Shown piece by piece: positions 18,655-27,384 of a DNA stretch of 64,000 nt. The notes below the pieces were generated by a model, which made no database searches, had not been told where the DNA came from, and saw only the letters and a program-made list of their open reading frames with translations. Source of the DNA: JAGVSZ01 sp963716855 (lineage in GTDB: Bacteria; Pseudomonadota; Gammaproteobacteria; Burkholderiales; SG8-39). Location: the NCBI GenBank assembly GCA_963716855.1, contig CAVQUV010000032.1:62001-126000 (forward strand). The letters run 5' to 3'. The translations under genes were made by a program, and so were the position numbers. How positions within the stretch are numbered: position 1 is the stretch's first letter; each line of letters starts with the position of its first letter.

Positions 18655-19608
18655 GTGCGCGCGGCGTTCGTCCTCGCCCTGGCCTGCTGCGCGGGGGCGG
18701 TGTGCGCGCAGACCACCGCGTGGCCCGCAAAGACGGTGCGAATCGTCGCGCCCTTCGCGCCGGGCGGCAGCGCGGACACGCTCGGACGCCTCGTCGCGAT
18801 GCGGCTCGCCGACGGCTTCAAGCAGTCGTTCATCGTCGAGAATCGGCCCGGCGCCGGCGGCGTCGTCGGCTCCGAGTTCGTCGCCAAGTCGGCGCCGGAC
18901 GGCTACACGCTGGTGGTCTCCGGCGTCGCCTCGCACGTGATCGCGCCTGCGGCTTCCAAGGTGCCGTTCGATCCGCTGCGCGACTTCGCGCACATCGCGC
19001 TCTTCGGCGGGCCGCCCGTCGTGCTGGTCGTCGGCGCGGAGGTCCCGGCGCGGGACCTGAAGGAGTTCCTGGCGCTCGCAAGGGCAAAGCCGCTGAGCTA
19101 CGGCTCCCCGGGCAACGGCACGCAGGGCCACCTCATCGGGGAGCTGCTCAAGCAGACCGCCGGAATCGAGCTGACGCACGTGCCGTACAAAGGCGCCTCG
19201 CTCGCCGTAGCCGACGTGGTGGCCGGCCACCTCCCGGCCTCGTCGAACACGCTCGCGACGGCCGGGGCGATGATCCGGGCGGGCAAGCTGCGCGCGCTCG
19301 CGCTGACCGCGCCGCGGCGCCTCGCGGACTACCCGGACGTCCCGACGTTCGTCGAGCTGGGCTACCCGGAGCTCGTGGCCACCACCTGGTTCTCGCTGTC
19401 GGGTCCGGCCGGGATGCCGCCCGAGATCGTGAACCGGCTCAACGCCGAGGTGCGCCGCGCCCTGCAGTCGCCCGAGTTGCGCGAGCGGTTGCGTCTCGAC
19501 GGCTCGGAGCCGAACGATCTCGACGCCGCCGCGTTCACCGAGTTCGTGCGCGCCGAGGTGGCGCGCTGGACGCCGATCGTGCGCGCCTCGTCGGCGCGGA
19601 GCGAATGA
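18655..19608 (+). CDS. Tripartite tricarboxylate transporter substrate-binding protein (Bug/TctC)
   Basis: This 317-residue periplasmic receptor has an N-terminal signal peptide (AAFVLALACCAGAVCAQ). It shows the Bug signature PAKTVRIVAPFAPGGSADTL, then FIVENRPGAGGVVGSEFVAK and GSPGNGTQGHLIGELLKQTA. Bug proteins bind carboxylates; no TctA/TctB membrane genes are adjacent, which is common for orphan Bug receptors. Start GTG 18655 gives a standard signal peptide. With the next gene this resembles TphC-type receptors beside aromatic dicarboxylate oxygenases, so an aromatic acid is a reasonable ligand guess. Confidence 0.9.
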   Translation: MRAAFVLALACCAGAVCAQTTAWPAKTVRIVAPFAPGGSADTLGRLVAMRLADGFKQSFIVENRPGAGGVVGSEFVAKSAPDGYTLVVSGVASHVIAPAASKVPFDPLRDFAHIALFGGPPVVLVVGAEVPARDLKEFLALARAKPLSYGSPGNGTQGHLIGELLKQTAGIELTHVPYKGASLAVADVVAGHLPASSNTLATAGAMIRAGKLRALALTAPRRLADYPDVPTFVELGYPELVATTWFSLSGPAGMPPEIVNRLNAEVRRALQSPELRERLRLDGSEPNDLDAAAFTEFVRAEVARWTPIVRASSARSE

Positions 19609-19620
19609 GGGAATCGCCGG

Positions 19621-20904
19621 ATGCTGACGCAAGCGCAGAACGACGAGCTGGCCCGCACCGGGCCCGGCACGCTGATGGGGGATCTCTTCCGGCGCTACTG
19701 GGTGCCGGCACTGCACGGCTGGGAGCTCCCGGAGCCCGACTGCCCGCCGGTGCGCGTGAAGCTGCTCGGCGAGGCGCTCGTCGCGTTCCGCGACAGCGCC
19801 GGCCGCATCGGGTTGATCGACGAGTTCTGCGCGCATCGCGGCGTGTCGCTCTGGTTCGGGCGCAACGAGGAGTGCGGGCTGCGCTGCCCGTATCACGGCT
19901 GGAAATACGATGTGACCGGAGCGTGCGTCGACATCCCGTCCGAAGGCGAGGACGGGCGGCTGCGCGCGCGGATCCGGCTCAAGTCCTACCCGTGCATCGA
20001 GCGCGGCGGCGTGATCTGGACGTACATGGGCCCGCCGGCGCTGCAGCCCGCGCCGCCGGAGCTCGAGTGGGCCATGGTCGCGCCGGCGCGGCGCTATGTC
20101 TCCAAGCGACTGCAAGAGTGCAACTACCTGCAGGCGATGGAAGGCGGCATCGACTCGAGCCACGTGTCGTTCCTGCACTCCGGCGCGCTGAAGCGCGATC
20201 CGCTCTTCGTCGGCAGCCGCGGCAACGAGTACAACGAACGCGATCGCATGCCGGTGTTCGATGTCGTCGACTTCGACGGCGGCCTGCTGATCGGCGCGCG
20301 GCGCAGCGCCGAAGGCGGGCGGTACTACTGGCGCATCACGCCCTGGATCGTGCCCTGGTACACGATCATCCCGCCGCGCGGCGGGCATCCGCTCGGCGCA
20401 CACGCGTGGGTGCCGATCGACGACGAGCACTGCTGGGCGTGGAGCATCAACTACCACCCGCGCCGTGCGCTGACCGAAGGCGAGGTCGCGGCGATGAAGA
20501 ACGGCGCAGGGATCCACGTGCGTTACGTCCCGGGGACGTTCGTCCCGGAGGCGAACAAGGCGAACGACTACCTGGTGGATCGCGCCGGACAGAAGGCGGG
20601 CCTCACGTACAGCGGCGTCGAGGGCATCGCGATGCAGGACGCATCGCTGCAGGAGAGCATGGGCCCGATCCAGGACCGCACGCGCGAGAACCTCTGCCCG
20701 ACCGACAAGGGGATCGTCATGGCGCGCCGCGCGCTGCTCGCCGCCGCGCACGCGAACCGGGAGGGCAGGCCGATTCCCGCGCTCGACCCCGCCGCCCAGC
20801 GCGTGCGCTCCTGCGCGATCGAGCTGCCGGCGGACCAGCCGTTCGTCGACGGCGCGCGGCACGGTCTCTTCGCGCCGCTCGACACCGACCCGGTCAGCGT
20901 CTAG
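19621..20904 (+). CDS. Rieske non-heme iron oxygenase, alpha subunit (phthalate 4,5-dioxygenase-like)
   Basis: This 427-residue ring-hydroxylating oxygenase has a Rieske [2Fe-2S] centre with ligands C70-x-H72 (FCAHRG) and C89-P-Y-H92 (RCPYHGWKYD). The mononuclear iron region is EGGIDSSHVSFLHSG, with the bridging Asp and the two His. Length and layout fit the homo-oligomeric OphA2/toluenesulfonate oxygenase class that needs no beta subunit but requires a separate reductase. No reductase gene is adjacent. The one at 56082-57128 has the right cofactors. The upstream Bug receptor and the PdxA-type dehydrogenase downstream suggest an aromatic carboxylate pathway. Confidence 0.9.
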   Translation: MLTQAQNDELARTGPGTLMGDLFRRYWVPALHGWELPEPDCPPVRVKLLGEALVAFRDSAGRIGLIDEFCAHRGVSLWFGRNEECGLRCPYHGWKYDVTGACVDIPSEGEDGRLRARIRLKSYPCIERGGVIWTYMGPPALQPAPPELEWAMVAPARRYVSKRLQECNYLQAMEGGIDSSHVSFLHSGALKRDPLFVGSRGNEYNERDRMPVFDVVDFDGGLLIGARRSAEGGRYYWRITPWIVPWYTIIPPRGGHPLGAHAWVPIDDEHCWAWSINYHPRRALTEGEVAAMKNGAGIHVRYVPGTFVPEANKANDYLVDRAGQKAGLTYSGVEGIAMQDASLQESMGPIQDRTRENLCPTDKGIVMARRALLAAAHANREGRPIPALDPAAQRVRSCAIELPADQPFVDGARHGLFAPLDTDPVSV

Positions 20905-20911
20905 CGTGAGC

Positions 20912-20987
20912 GTCGTCCCGGCGCATGCCGGGATCCAGGGGGCTACGCGGGGTCCCGCGACTCGACCCGGCTTCCGCCGGGGCGACG
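20912..20987. repeat. Paired-hairpin intergenic repeat, copy 1
   Basis: CCCGGC-GCAT-GCCGGG (20917-20932) and CCCGGC-TTCC-GCCGGG (20966-20981) are two short hairpins flanked by GTCGTCCC and its near complement GGGGCGAC, with GATCCAGGG after the first hairpin. The same arrangement recurs at 37350-37437. It sits between the convergent Rieske oxygenase and pdxA-like genes and could act as a bidirectional transcript end. Confidence 0.65.
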
Positions 20988-20991
20988 CGCC

Positions 20992-21945
20992 TTACAATCT
21001 GGCGCCGACGACTCGTCGTACCGCCTCGACCATCGCGCGGTGGTTGGCCTTGTTCTGCCCCGCGATGTCGAGCGCGCTGCCGTGCGCGACCGAGCTGAAC
21101 ACGACCGGTGTCCCGATGGTCATGCCGGCGGTGCGGTCGAACGCGCGGAGCTTCGCGGCGATGTGGCCCTGGTCGTGATACATGACCACGAAGGCGTCGT
21201 AGCCCGTCTTGTGGAACATCGTGTCCGCGCCGAAGGGGCCGTCGGCCTGCACACCGTCCGCGCGCACGGCGTCGATCGCGGGCGCGACGATCCGCGCCTC
21301 CTCGTCGCCGAACAGCCCGCCCTCGCTCGCGTGCGGGTTCACGCCCGCGATCGCGAGCCGCGGCGCGCTCACGCCGACGCGGCGTAGCGCCGAGTCGGCG
21401 GCGCGGATGGCGCGCTCGACGCGCTCGCGCGTGACGAGCTCGAGCGCGCGCCGCAGGCTCACGTGCAGTGTCGTGTGGACGATCCGCACGTCGTCGAAGC
21501 AGAGCATCAGGAACGCGTCCTCGGGCGCGACGCCCGCGCAGCGCGCGACGAAGCTCGGGTAACCGTCGAACTCGATCCCGGCCGCCTTGATCGCGGCCTC
21601 GGTCTGCGGTGCGGCGATCACGGCGTCGACCTCACCGGCGAGTGCGGCCTCGATTGCAGCGCGCGCCGAGTCGAGGGCCGCGCGGCCGTGCGCGGCGGCG
21701 ATCTTGCCGATCGCGAGCTCGCCGAGGGCGAGTTGTCGTCTGGGCCTGACCGCGACGTCGGCAAGACGCCTTTCGAGTCCGCAGGCCCGCGCGTGCTCCG
21801 CGAGCACGCCGGGATCACCGAACAGGACCGGCTCGCAGATCGAGCGCACCGATTCGTCGAGTGCGGTCTTCAGTGCGATCTCGGGGCCGATGCCGGCGGG
21901 GTCGCCGAGGGCGATGGCGACGCGCGGTCTTGCGGTCGTGCTCAT
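20992..21945 (-). CDS. PdxA-family 4-hydroxythreonine-4-phosphate dehydrogenase homologue
   Basis: This 317-residue metal-dependent NAD(P) dehydrogenase is of the PdxA family. Family motifs visible are RVAIALGDPAGIGPEIALK at the N-terminus, GVNPHASEGGLFGDEE, the metal-binding GYDAFVVMYHDQGHI (His) and TIGTPVVFSSVAHGSALDIA. Besides pyridoxine synthesis the family includes PdxA2-type enzymes and TphB, the terephthalate dihydrodiol dehydrogenase. The adjacent Rieske oxygenase and Bug receptor make a TphB-like dihydrodiol role attractive. A vitamin B6 role would be expected next to ksgA/surA, which are absent. ATG 21945 is used because it begins the conserved sequence. Confidence 0.88.
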   Translation of the reverse strand: MSTTARPRVAIALGDPAGIGPEIALKTALDESVRSICEPVLFGDPGVLAEHARACGLERRLADVAVRPRRQLALGELAIGKIAAAHGRAALDSARAAIEAALAGEVDAVIAAPQTEAAIKAAGIEFDGYPSFVARCAGVAPEDAFLMLCFDDVRIVHTTLHVSLRRALELVTRERVERAIRAADSALRRVGVSAPRLAIAGVNPHASEGGLFGDEEARIVAPAIDAVRADGVQADGPFGADTMFHKTGYDAFVVMYHDQGHIAAKLRAFDRTAGMTIGTPVVFSSVAHGSALDIAGQNKANHRAMVEAVRRVVGARL

Positions 21946-22006
21946 GATCGCGTGGGAGCTTACCGCCCGCCCGGTACCGGCGCTGACACTCCGCCGCGTC
22001 AGGTTT

Positions 22007-22054
22007 CGCGCCACAACGGTGCGTGGGGGACTTCTGCTGCACCAAAGGCGTGCC
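22007..22054 (+). promoter_or_regulatory. Two tandem NtrC-like enhancer sites upstream of urtA
   Basis: Positions 22038-22054 read TGCACCAAAGGCGTGCC, matching the palindromic NtrC consensus (TGCAC-N7-GTGCA) in 9 of 10 conserved bases. Positions 22007-22023 read CGCGCCACAACGGTGCG, a weaker match with the same spacing. The two sites are 31 bp apart, about three helical turns, and lie about 100-145 bp upstream of the sigma-54 promoter, the usual distance for NtrC. Confidence 0.6.
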
Positions 22055-22152
22055 TTCAGACCGCGGCGGGCCTCTCGCGCCACCGGTCCCGAGGTTTCCT
22101 TTCCGACGCTAAGGCCATAGCCCGGAACGGAAAAGAGATGCACGCACACGCA

Positions 22153-22168
22153 TGGCACGTCGCTTGCA
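22153..22168 (+). promoter_or_regulatory. Sigma-54 (-24/-12) promoter for the urea transporter operon
   Basis: TGGCACGTCGCTTGCA matches the sigma-54 consensus TGGCAC-N5-TTGCA exactly, with GG (22154-22155) and GC (22166-22167) 12 bp apart. Transcription would start near 22179, leaving about a 45-base leader before the urtA ATG. With the upstream NtrC-like sites it predicts induction under nitrogen limitation. Confidence 0.78.
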
Positions 22169-22223
22169 GTACCCGTCGACGGACCCTTCGGGGGGACTCG
22201 GTCAACTGAAGAGAGGGAAGCAG

Positions 22224-23495
22224 ATGAAAAGGCGGACGTTCGTCAGGAGCACGCTCGCGCTCGCGATGGCGGCGAGCCTCGCCGGCATGTCGCTCGAAGC
22301 GGCAGCGCAGGCGAAGACGGTGAAGGTGGGGGTGCTGCACTCGCTGTCGGGGACGATGGCGATCAGCGAGACGGTGCTGAAGGACACGGCGCTGATGGCG
22401 TTCGAGGAGATCAACGCCAAGGGCGGGGTGATGGGCTACAAGATCGAGCCGGTGGTGGTCGACCCCGCCTCGAACTGGCCGCTGTTCGCCGAGAAGGCCC
22501 GCCAGCTCCTCACGCAGGACAAGGTGGCGGCGGTGTTCGGCTGCTGGACCTCGGTGTCGCGCAAGTCCGTGCTCCCGGTGTTCGAGGAGCTGAACGGCCT
22601 GCTGTTCTATCCGGTCCAGTACGAGGGCGAGGAGCTCTCGAAGAACGTCTTCTACACCGGCGCCGCGCCCAACCAGCAGGCGATCCCGGCGGTCGAGTAC
22701 CTGATGAGCAAGGAAGGCGGCGGCGCCAAGCGCTGGGTGCTGCTCGGGACGGACTACGTCTACCCGCGCACGACCAACAAGATCCTGCGCGCCTTCCTCA
22801 AGTCGAAGGGCGTTGCCGACAAGGACATCGACGAGAAGTACACGCCGTTCGGCCACAGCGACTACCAGACGATCGTCGCCGACGTCAAGAAGTTCTCCGC
22901 CGGCGGCAAGACCGCGGTGGTCTCGACGATCAACGGCGACTCGAACGTGCCGTTCTACAAGGAGCTGGGCAACCAGGGCCTGAAGGCGACCGACGTGCCG
23001 GTCGTGGCGTTCTCGGTCGGCGAGGAGGAGCTGCGCGGCGTCGACACCAAGCCGCTCGTCGGCCACCTCGCGGCGTGGAACTACTTCATGTCGATCAAGG
23101 ACCCGGTGAACGACGAGTTCAAGGCCAAGTGGGCCGCCTACGCGAAAGCGAAGAAGCTGCCCGGCGCCGACAAGCCGCTCACCAACGATCCGATGGAGGC
23201 CACCTACATCGGCATCTACATGTGGAAGCAGGCGGTGGAGAAGGCGAAGTCGTTCGACGCGGACAAGGTGATCGCGGCGATGGCCGGCCAGACCTTCAAG
23301 GCGCCCTCGGGCATCGTGTCGAAGATGGACGAGAAGAACCACCACCTGCACAAGGCGGTGTTCATCGGCGAGGTCAAGGCCGACGGCCAGTTCAACGTCG
23401 TCTGGAAGACGAAGGGCCCGATCAAGGCCCAGCCGTGGAGCCCGTTCATCGCCGGCAACGAGAAGAAGCTGGACCAGCCCGTAGCCACCAAGTAA
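22224..23495 (+). CDS. urtA: Urea ABC transporter substrate-binding protein
   Basis: This 423-residue periplasmic binding protein (type 1 fold) is the UrtA/FmdD type. The N-terminus MKRRTFVRSTLALAMAA carries a Tat-like RRxF signal, followed by a conventional AAAQAK cleavage region. Characteristic UrtA segments are KVGVLHSLSGTMAISE, FGCWTSVSRKSVLPVFEE, YEGEELSKNVFYTGAAPNQQ, SVGEEELRG and DPMEATYIGIYMWKQA. ATG 22224 is used because GAGAGGGAAG precedes it. It is first in urtABCDE and directly downstream of the sigma-54 promoter. A strong hairpin separates it from urtB, which usually allows excess binding protein over membrane components. Confidence 0.95.
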   Translation: MKRRTFVRSTLALAMAASLAGMSLEAAAQAKTVKVGVLHSLSGTMAISETVLKDTALMAFEEINAKGGVMGYKIEPVVVDPASNWPLFAEKARQLLTQDKVAAVFGCWTSVSRKSVLPVFEELNGLLFYPVQYEGEELSKNVFYTGAAPNQQAIPAVEYLMSKEGGGAKRWVLLGTDYVYPRTTNKILRAFLKSKGVADKDIDEKYTPFGHSDYQTIVADVKKFSAGGKTAVVSTINGDSNVPFYKELGNQGLKATDVPVVAFSVGEEELRGVDTKPLVGHLAAWNYFMSIKDPVNDEFKAKWAAYAKAKKLPGADKPLTNDPMEATYIGIYMWKQAVEKAKSFDADKVIAAMAGQTFKAPSGIVSKMDEKNHHLHKAVFIGEVKADGQFNVVWKTKGPIKAQPWSPFIAGNEKKLDQPVATK

Positions 23496-23553
23496 GGCGG
23501 CCGGAACGGTGCGGGCGGCGATCACCACCGCCCGACCGATGCACCAACTCGAT

Positions 23554-23580
23554 GCGCGCCGGGCCCCACGCCCGGCGCGC
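23554..23580 (+). other. Strong stem-loop between urtA and urtB
   Basis: GCGCGCCGGGC (23554-23564), loop CCCAC and GCCCGGCGCGC (23570-23580) form a perfect 11-bp GC stem ending six bases before the urtB ATG. No T-run follows, so it is not a classical terminator. It probably stabilises the urtA transcript, and its position over the urtB ribosome-binding region may lower urtB translation. Confidence 0.6.
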
Positions 23581-23586
23581 TCACAT

Positions 23587-25206
23587 ATGCGCGTTCCGCT
23601 GATCATCCTGCTCGCCGCCGCTGCGTTTCTCGCCCGGCCCGCCGTCGCGCTCGACGCGAGCCTGGTCGAGAAGCTCGGCCTGGGCGACAGCGACGAAAAG
23701 GTCGCGGCGATCAATGCGCTCGCCGCGACCGGCGACCCGAAGGCGGCAGAGCTTCTCGCGGCTCTCGCCGAGGGCGAGGTGCAAATCTCGATCGATGGAA
23801 AAACCAGCGGGAAGCGCGTGCTCATCGTGAAGGGCGACAAGGCCACCGACGCGGCAACCGGCGAAGCGGTCGCGCCGCTCCCCAAGGACCGCGAGGATGT
23901 GGTCGCGAACAACCGGCTGCGCGGCGCGATCGCGTCCGCGCTTGCGGCCCTGAAGCTGGTCGCACCCGACCGCGAAACGCGACTCGCGGCTGTAAAGGCG
24001 CTGGCGGGCGGCGCCGACCCCTCGATCCTGCCGCTCGTGAACAAAGCGCTCGGGCAGGAGTCGGACCCGGTCATCAAGCCGCTGCTCGAAACGGTGGCCG
24101 CGACGCTCGAGCTCGGCAGCGGCGACCGCGACGCCCGCCTCGCGGCGATCCGGACCCTGGGATTGTCCGGCAATCCGAACGCCAAGACGCTGCTCCTCGC
24201 GCTCGTCGAGAAGCGCAAGGACGGCAGCTTCGCGGAGCCCGACGAGGACGTCCGCATCGCGGCGCAGAAGAGCCTCCTCGCCGTCGAGGACCGGCTCGCG
24301 TGGGGCGAACGCGCGGGGCTCCTGTTCGCCGGCATCAGCCTCGGCAGCATCCTGCTCCTCGCGGCGCTCGGTCTCGCGATCACCTACGGGCTGATGGGCG
24401 TCATCAACATGGCGCACGGCGAGCTGATCATGATCGGCGCGTACACGACCTACGTCGTGCAGAACCTGTTTCGATCGCACGCGCCCGGCGCATTCGACTG
24501 GTATCTCCTCTTCGCGGTTCCGGCCGCGTTCGCGGTGTCGGCCACCGTCGGCATGATCCTCGAGCGCACGGTGATCCGCTTCCTCTACGGCCGGCCGCTC
24601 GAGACCCTGCTCGCGACCTGGGGCATCAGCCTGATCCTCATCCAGGCGGTGCGCACGGTCTTCGGGGCGCAGAACGTGCAAGTCGAGAACCCGGTCTGGA
24701 TGTCGGGCGGCATCCAGATCCTGTCGAACGTCGTGCTGCCGTACAGCCGCATCGTGATCATCGGCTTCGCGGCCGCCGTGCTCGCCGGGATGTGGCTCCT
24801 GCTCACGCGTACGCGGCTCGGCCTGTTCGTGCGCGGGGTCACTCAGAATCGCCCAATGGCGTCCTGCGTCGGCGTCCCGACCGCGCGCGTCGACACCTGG
24901 GCGTTCGGTGTGGGCTCGGGTCTGGCGGGGCTCGCTGGTTGTGCGCTCTCGCAGATCGGGAACGTCGGGCCGGACCTCGGGCAGGCCTACATCGTCGACT
25001 CGTTCCTCGTCGTCGTGCTCGGCGGCGTCGGCCAGCTCGCCGGCACCGTGTACGCGGCGTTGGGTCTCGGCTTCGCGAACAAGCTCCTCGAATCCTGGTC
25101 GGGCGCGGTGCTCGCGAAGATCGTGGTGCTCGTGTTCATCATCGTCTTCATCCAGAAGCGGCCGCAGGGGCTCTTCGCGATGAAGGGACGGGCCGTAGAA
25201 GCATGA
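23587..25206 (+). CDS. urtB: Urea ABC transporter permease, UrtB, with periplasmic N-terminal domain
   Basis: This 539-residue LivH-type permease starts with a signal-like segment (MRVPLIILLAAAAFLARPAVA). It then has an extra domain of about 215 residues made of helical repeats (e.g. AAINALAATGDPKAAELLAAL, split by family convention), typical of long UrtB proteins. The membrane domain begins near residue 240 (AGLLFAGISLGSILLLAALG) and contains GLMGVINMAHGELIMIGAY, the permease signature, and a C-terminal VVVLGGVGQLAGTVYA. It forms the channel heterodimer with UrtC. There is no obvious Shine-Dalgarno sequence, and the stem-loop just upstream occupies that place. Confidence 0.94.
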   Translation: MRVPLIILLAAAAFLARPAVALDASLVEKLGLGDSDEKVAAINALAATGDPKAAELLAALAEGEVQISIDGKTSGKRVLIVKGDKATDAATGEAVAPLPKDREDVVANNRLRGAIASALAALKLVAPDRETRLAAVKALAGGADPSILPLVNKALGQESDPVIKPLLETVAATLELGSGDRDARLAAIRTLGLSGNPNAKTLLLALVEKRKDGSFAEPDEDVRIAAQKSLLAVEDRLAWGERAGLLFAGISLGSILLLAALGLAITYGLMGVINMAHGELIMIGAYTTYVVQNLFRSHAPGAFDWYLLFAVPAAFAVSATVGMILERTVIRFLYGRPLETLLATWGISLILIQAVRTVFGAQNVQVENPVWMSGGIQILSNVVLPYSRIVIIGFAAAVLAGMWLLLTRTRLGLFVRGVTQNRPMASCVGVPTARVDTWAFGVGSGLAGLAGCALSQIGNVGPDLGQAYIVDSFLVVVLGGVGQLAGTVYAALGLGFANKLLESWSGAVLAKIVVLVFIIVFIQKRPQGLFAMKGRAVEA

Positions 25207-25318
25207 GCCACCTGGCGAGGGGCCCCATCGGGACGATGGGGATCGACAGTAAGGCGAATGCTTCTGGTCGCCGACGCCCGCGCGTGTGGACGGCACGCCG
25301 GTCCGGAGGCGGCGAAGC

Positions 25319-26425
25319 ATGACCATGGGTCCCCTCTCGTCCGGGATCGCCCGCCTCTACGGCCCGCGAGGCTGGGCGGCGATCGGCGCATTCGCCGCAG
25401 TCGCCTTCGTCGTCTTCCCGATCCTGGCGCTGGCGGTGCCGGAGTCGAGCCCGTTCCACGTCTCGGCCTACTGGGTGACGCTGATCGGAAAGATCATGTG
25501 CTACGCGATCGTGGCGCTGGCGATGGATCTCATCTGGGGCTACGCCGGCATCCTGTCGCTCGGGCACGGCCTTTTCTTCGCGCTCGGCGGCTACGCGTTC
25601 GGCATGTACCTGATGCGACAGATCGGCGCGGACGGCCAGTACCGCATGAACATGCCGGACTTCATGGTGTTCCTCGACTGGAAGGAATTCCCCTGGCACT
25701 GGGCGCTCTCCGACAGCTTCGTCGCGCAGATGCTGCTGGTCGTGCTCGTGCCGGGACTCCTCGCCTTCGTGTTCGGCTACTTCGCGTTCCGCTCGCGGGT
25801 CAAGGGCGTCTACTTCTCGATCATCACCCAGGCGCTCACCTACGCGGCGATGCTGCTGTTCTTCCGCAACAACACCGGCTTCGGGGGCAACAACGGCTTC
25901 ACCGACTTCAAGCGCATCCTCGGCATTCCGATCACGACCGACGAGATGCGCATCGCGCTGTTCTGCATCACCGGCGCGGTGCTGATCGGGACGCTCCTCC
26001 TCCTGCGCTGGATCGTCACGTCGAAGTTCGGCCGCGTGCTCGCCGCCATTCGCGACGCCGAGCAGCGGGTGATGTTCTGCGGCTACAACACGGTGCACTA
26101 CAAGCTCGCGGTGTGGACTCTGTCGGCGGTGCTCTGCGGGATCGCGGGCGCGCTCTACGTGCCGCAGGTCGGCATCATCAATCCGAGCGAGATGTCGCCC
26201 GCGAACTCGATCGAGATCGCCATCTGGGTCGCGGTCGGCGGGCGCGGCACGCTCGCCGGCGCGATCCTCGGCGCCGGCCTCGTGAACGGCGCGAAGAGCG
26301 TGTTCACGCAGGCGTTCCCGGAGTACTGGCTCTACGTGCTCGGCCTGCTGTTCGTGCTCGTCACGCTCTTCCTGCCGCAGGGCGTGATGGGCCTCCTCGG
26401 CCGCCGCCGCGAGGCGCGCACGTGA
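25319..26425 (+). CDS. urtC: Urea ABC transporter permease UrtC
   Basis: This 368-residue LivM-type permease has about 10 hydrophobic segments, with LIWGYAGILSLGHGLFFALG as the diagnostic stretch and FRNNTGFGGNNGFTDFK, typical of UrtC. ATG 25319 follows CCGGAGGCGGCGAAGC. Its TGA overlaps the urtD GTG. The 112 bases between urtB and urtC hold a short GCCCCATCG/CGATGGGG inverted repeat (near 25221-25240) but no gene. Confidence 0.95.
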   Translation: MTMGPLSSGIARLYGPRGWAAIGAFAAVAFVVFPILALAVPESSPFHVSAYWVTLIGKIMCYAIVALAMDLIWGYAGILSLGHGLFFALGGYAFGMYLMRQIGADGQYRMNMPDFMVFLDWKEFPWHWALSDSFVAQMLLVVLVPGLLAFVFGYFAFRSRVKGVYFSIITQALTYAAMLLFFRNNTGFGGNNGFTDFKRILGIPITTDEMRIALFCITGAVLIGTLLLLRWIVTSKFGRVLAAIRDAEQRVMFCGYNTVHYKLAVWTLSAVLCGIAGALYVPQVGIINPSEMSPANSIEIAIWVAVGGRGTLAGAILGAGLVNGAKSVFTQAFPEYWLYVLGLLFVLVTLFLPQGVMGLLGRRREART

Positions 26426-27247
26426 GCTCGGTCGCGGTCCACAGCGCCGAAGGCGTCGGCGGCGGCGCCTCCCTCGCCCACATCGCGACCGGCGCGCTCG
26501 ACACCACGCACCGCGTCGTCCTCTACCTCGAGGACATCTCGGTCAGCTTCGACGGCTTCAAGGCGCTGAACAAGCTCTCGCTCGCCATCGACGCCGGCGA
26601 GCTGCGCTGCGTGATCGGACCGAACGGCGCCGGCAAGACCACCATGATGGACGTGATCACCGGCAAGACCCGCGCCGACGAGGGCCGCGCGTTCTTCGGG
26701 CAGACGATCGACCTCGCCCGGCTCTCGGAGGCCGAGATCGCGCACGCGGGCATCGGGCGCAAGTTCCAGAAGCCGACCATCTTCGAGCGCCACACCGTGT
26801 TCGAGAACCTCGAGCTCGCGATGAAGGCCGACAAGCGCGTGCGGCGCACGCTGCTTCGCAACGCTCTCGTCCGAGGATCGCGATCGCATCGCCGCGATGC
26901 TGCGGCAGATCCGTCTCGAGGCGGCCGCGGACCGCGTGGCGGGCGAGCTGTCGCACGGCCAGAAGCAGTGGCTCGAGATCGGGATGCTGCTCATGCAGGA
27001 GCCGAAGCTGCTGCTCCTCGACGAGCCGGTGGCCGGCATGAGCGACGACGAGACCGAGCGCACCGCGGAGCTGTTCCTCTCGCTCGCCGGGAAGCATTCG
27101 CTGGTGGTGGTCGAGCACGACATGGCGTTCATCGGGAAGATCGCGCGCCAGGTCACCGTGCTGCACGAGGGCGCGGTGCTCGCCGAAGGGCCGCTCGATC
27201 AGGTGCAGAACGACCCGCGGGTCGTCGAGGTCTACCTGGGGCGCTAG
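26422..27247 (+). CDS. urtD: Urea ABC transporter ATP-binding protein UrtD (one frameshift)
   Basis: This LivG-type ATPase has Walker A GPNGAGKTT (about residues 66-74), GIGRKFQKPTIFERHTVFEN in the Q-loop region, signature ELSHGQKQWLEIGMLLMQ, Walker B LLLLDEPVAGM and VVVEHDMAFIG. The first half is in the frame of GTG 26422; the second half is one frame over. One extra base near 26869 (in CTCTCGTCC) explains it, since removing it gives NALSEDRDRIAAML. The span is 3n+1. As all catalytic motifs are intact, a sequence error or very recent mutation is likely. Confidence 0.92.
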
Positions 27248-27384
27248 GGGACGGCCTGAGAAATGGCTGCGGGGCGTCGCGAGGCAGCGCAGCTGGACGA
27301 GCGAGGACGACAATCGACAACGCCTTGCGCCCATGAAACTCGTGACGGCTTTGGCCGAAAGGCTCAAATCGGAGTCTCTATAGA

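Noticed and set aside
24300..25322. 340-residue frame overlapping urtB in another frame
   Set aside because: Translation is rich in Arg and lacks motifs; urtB with its full permease signature occupies the same DNA.
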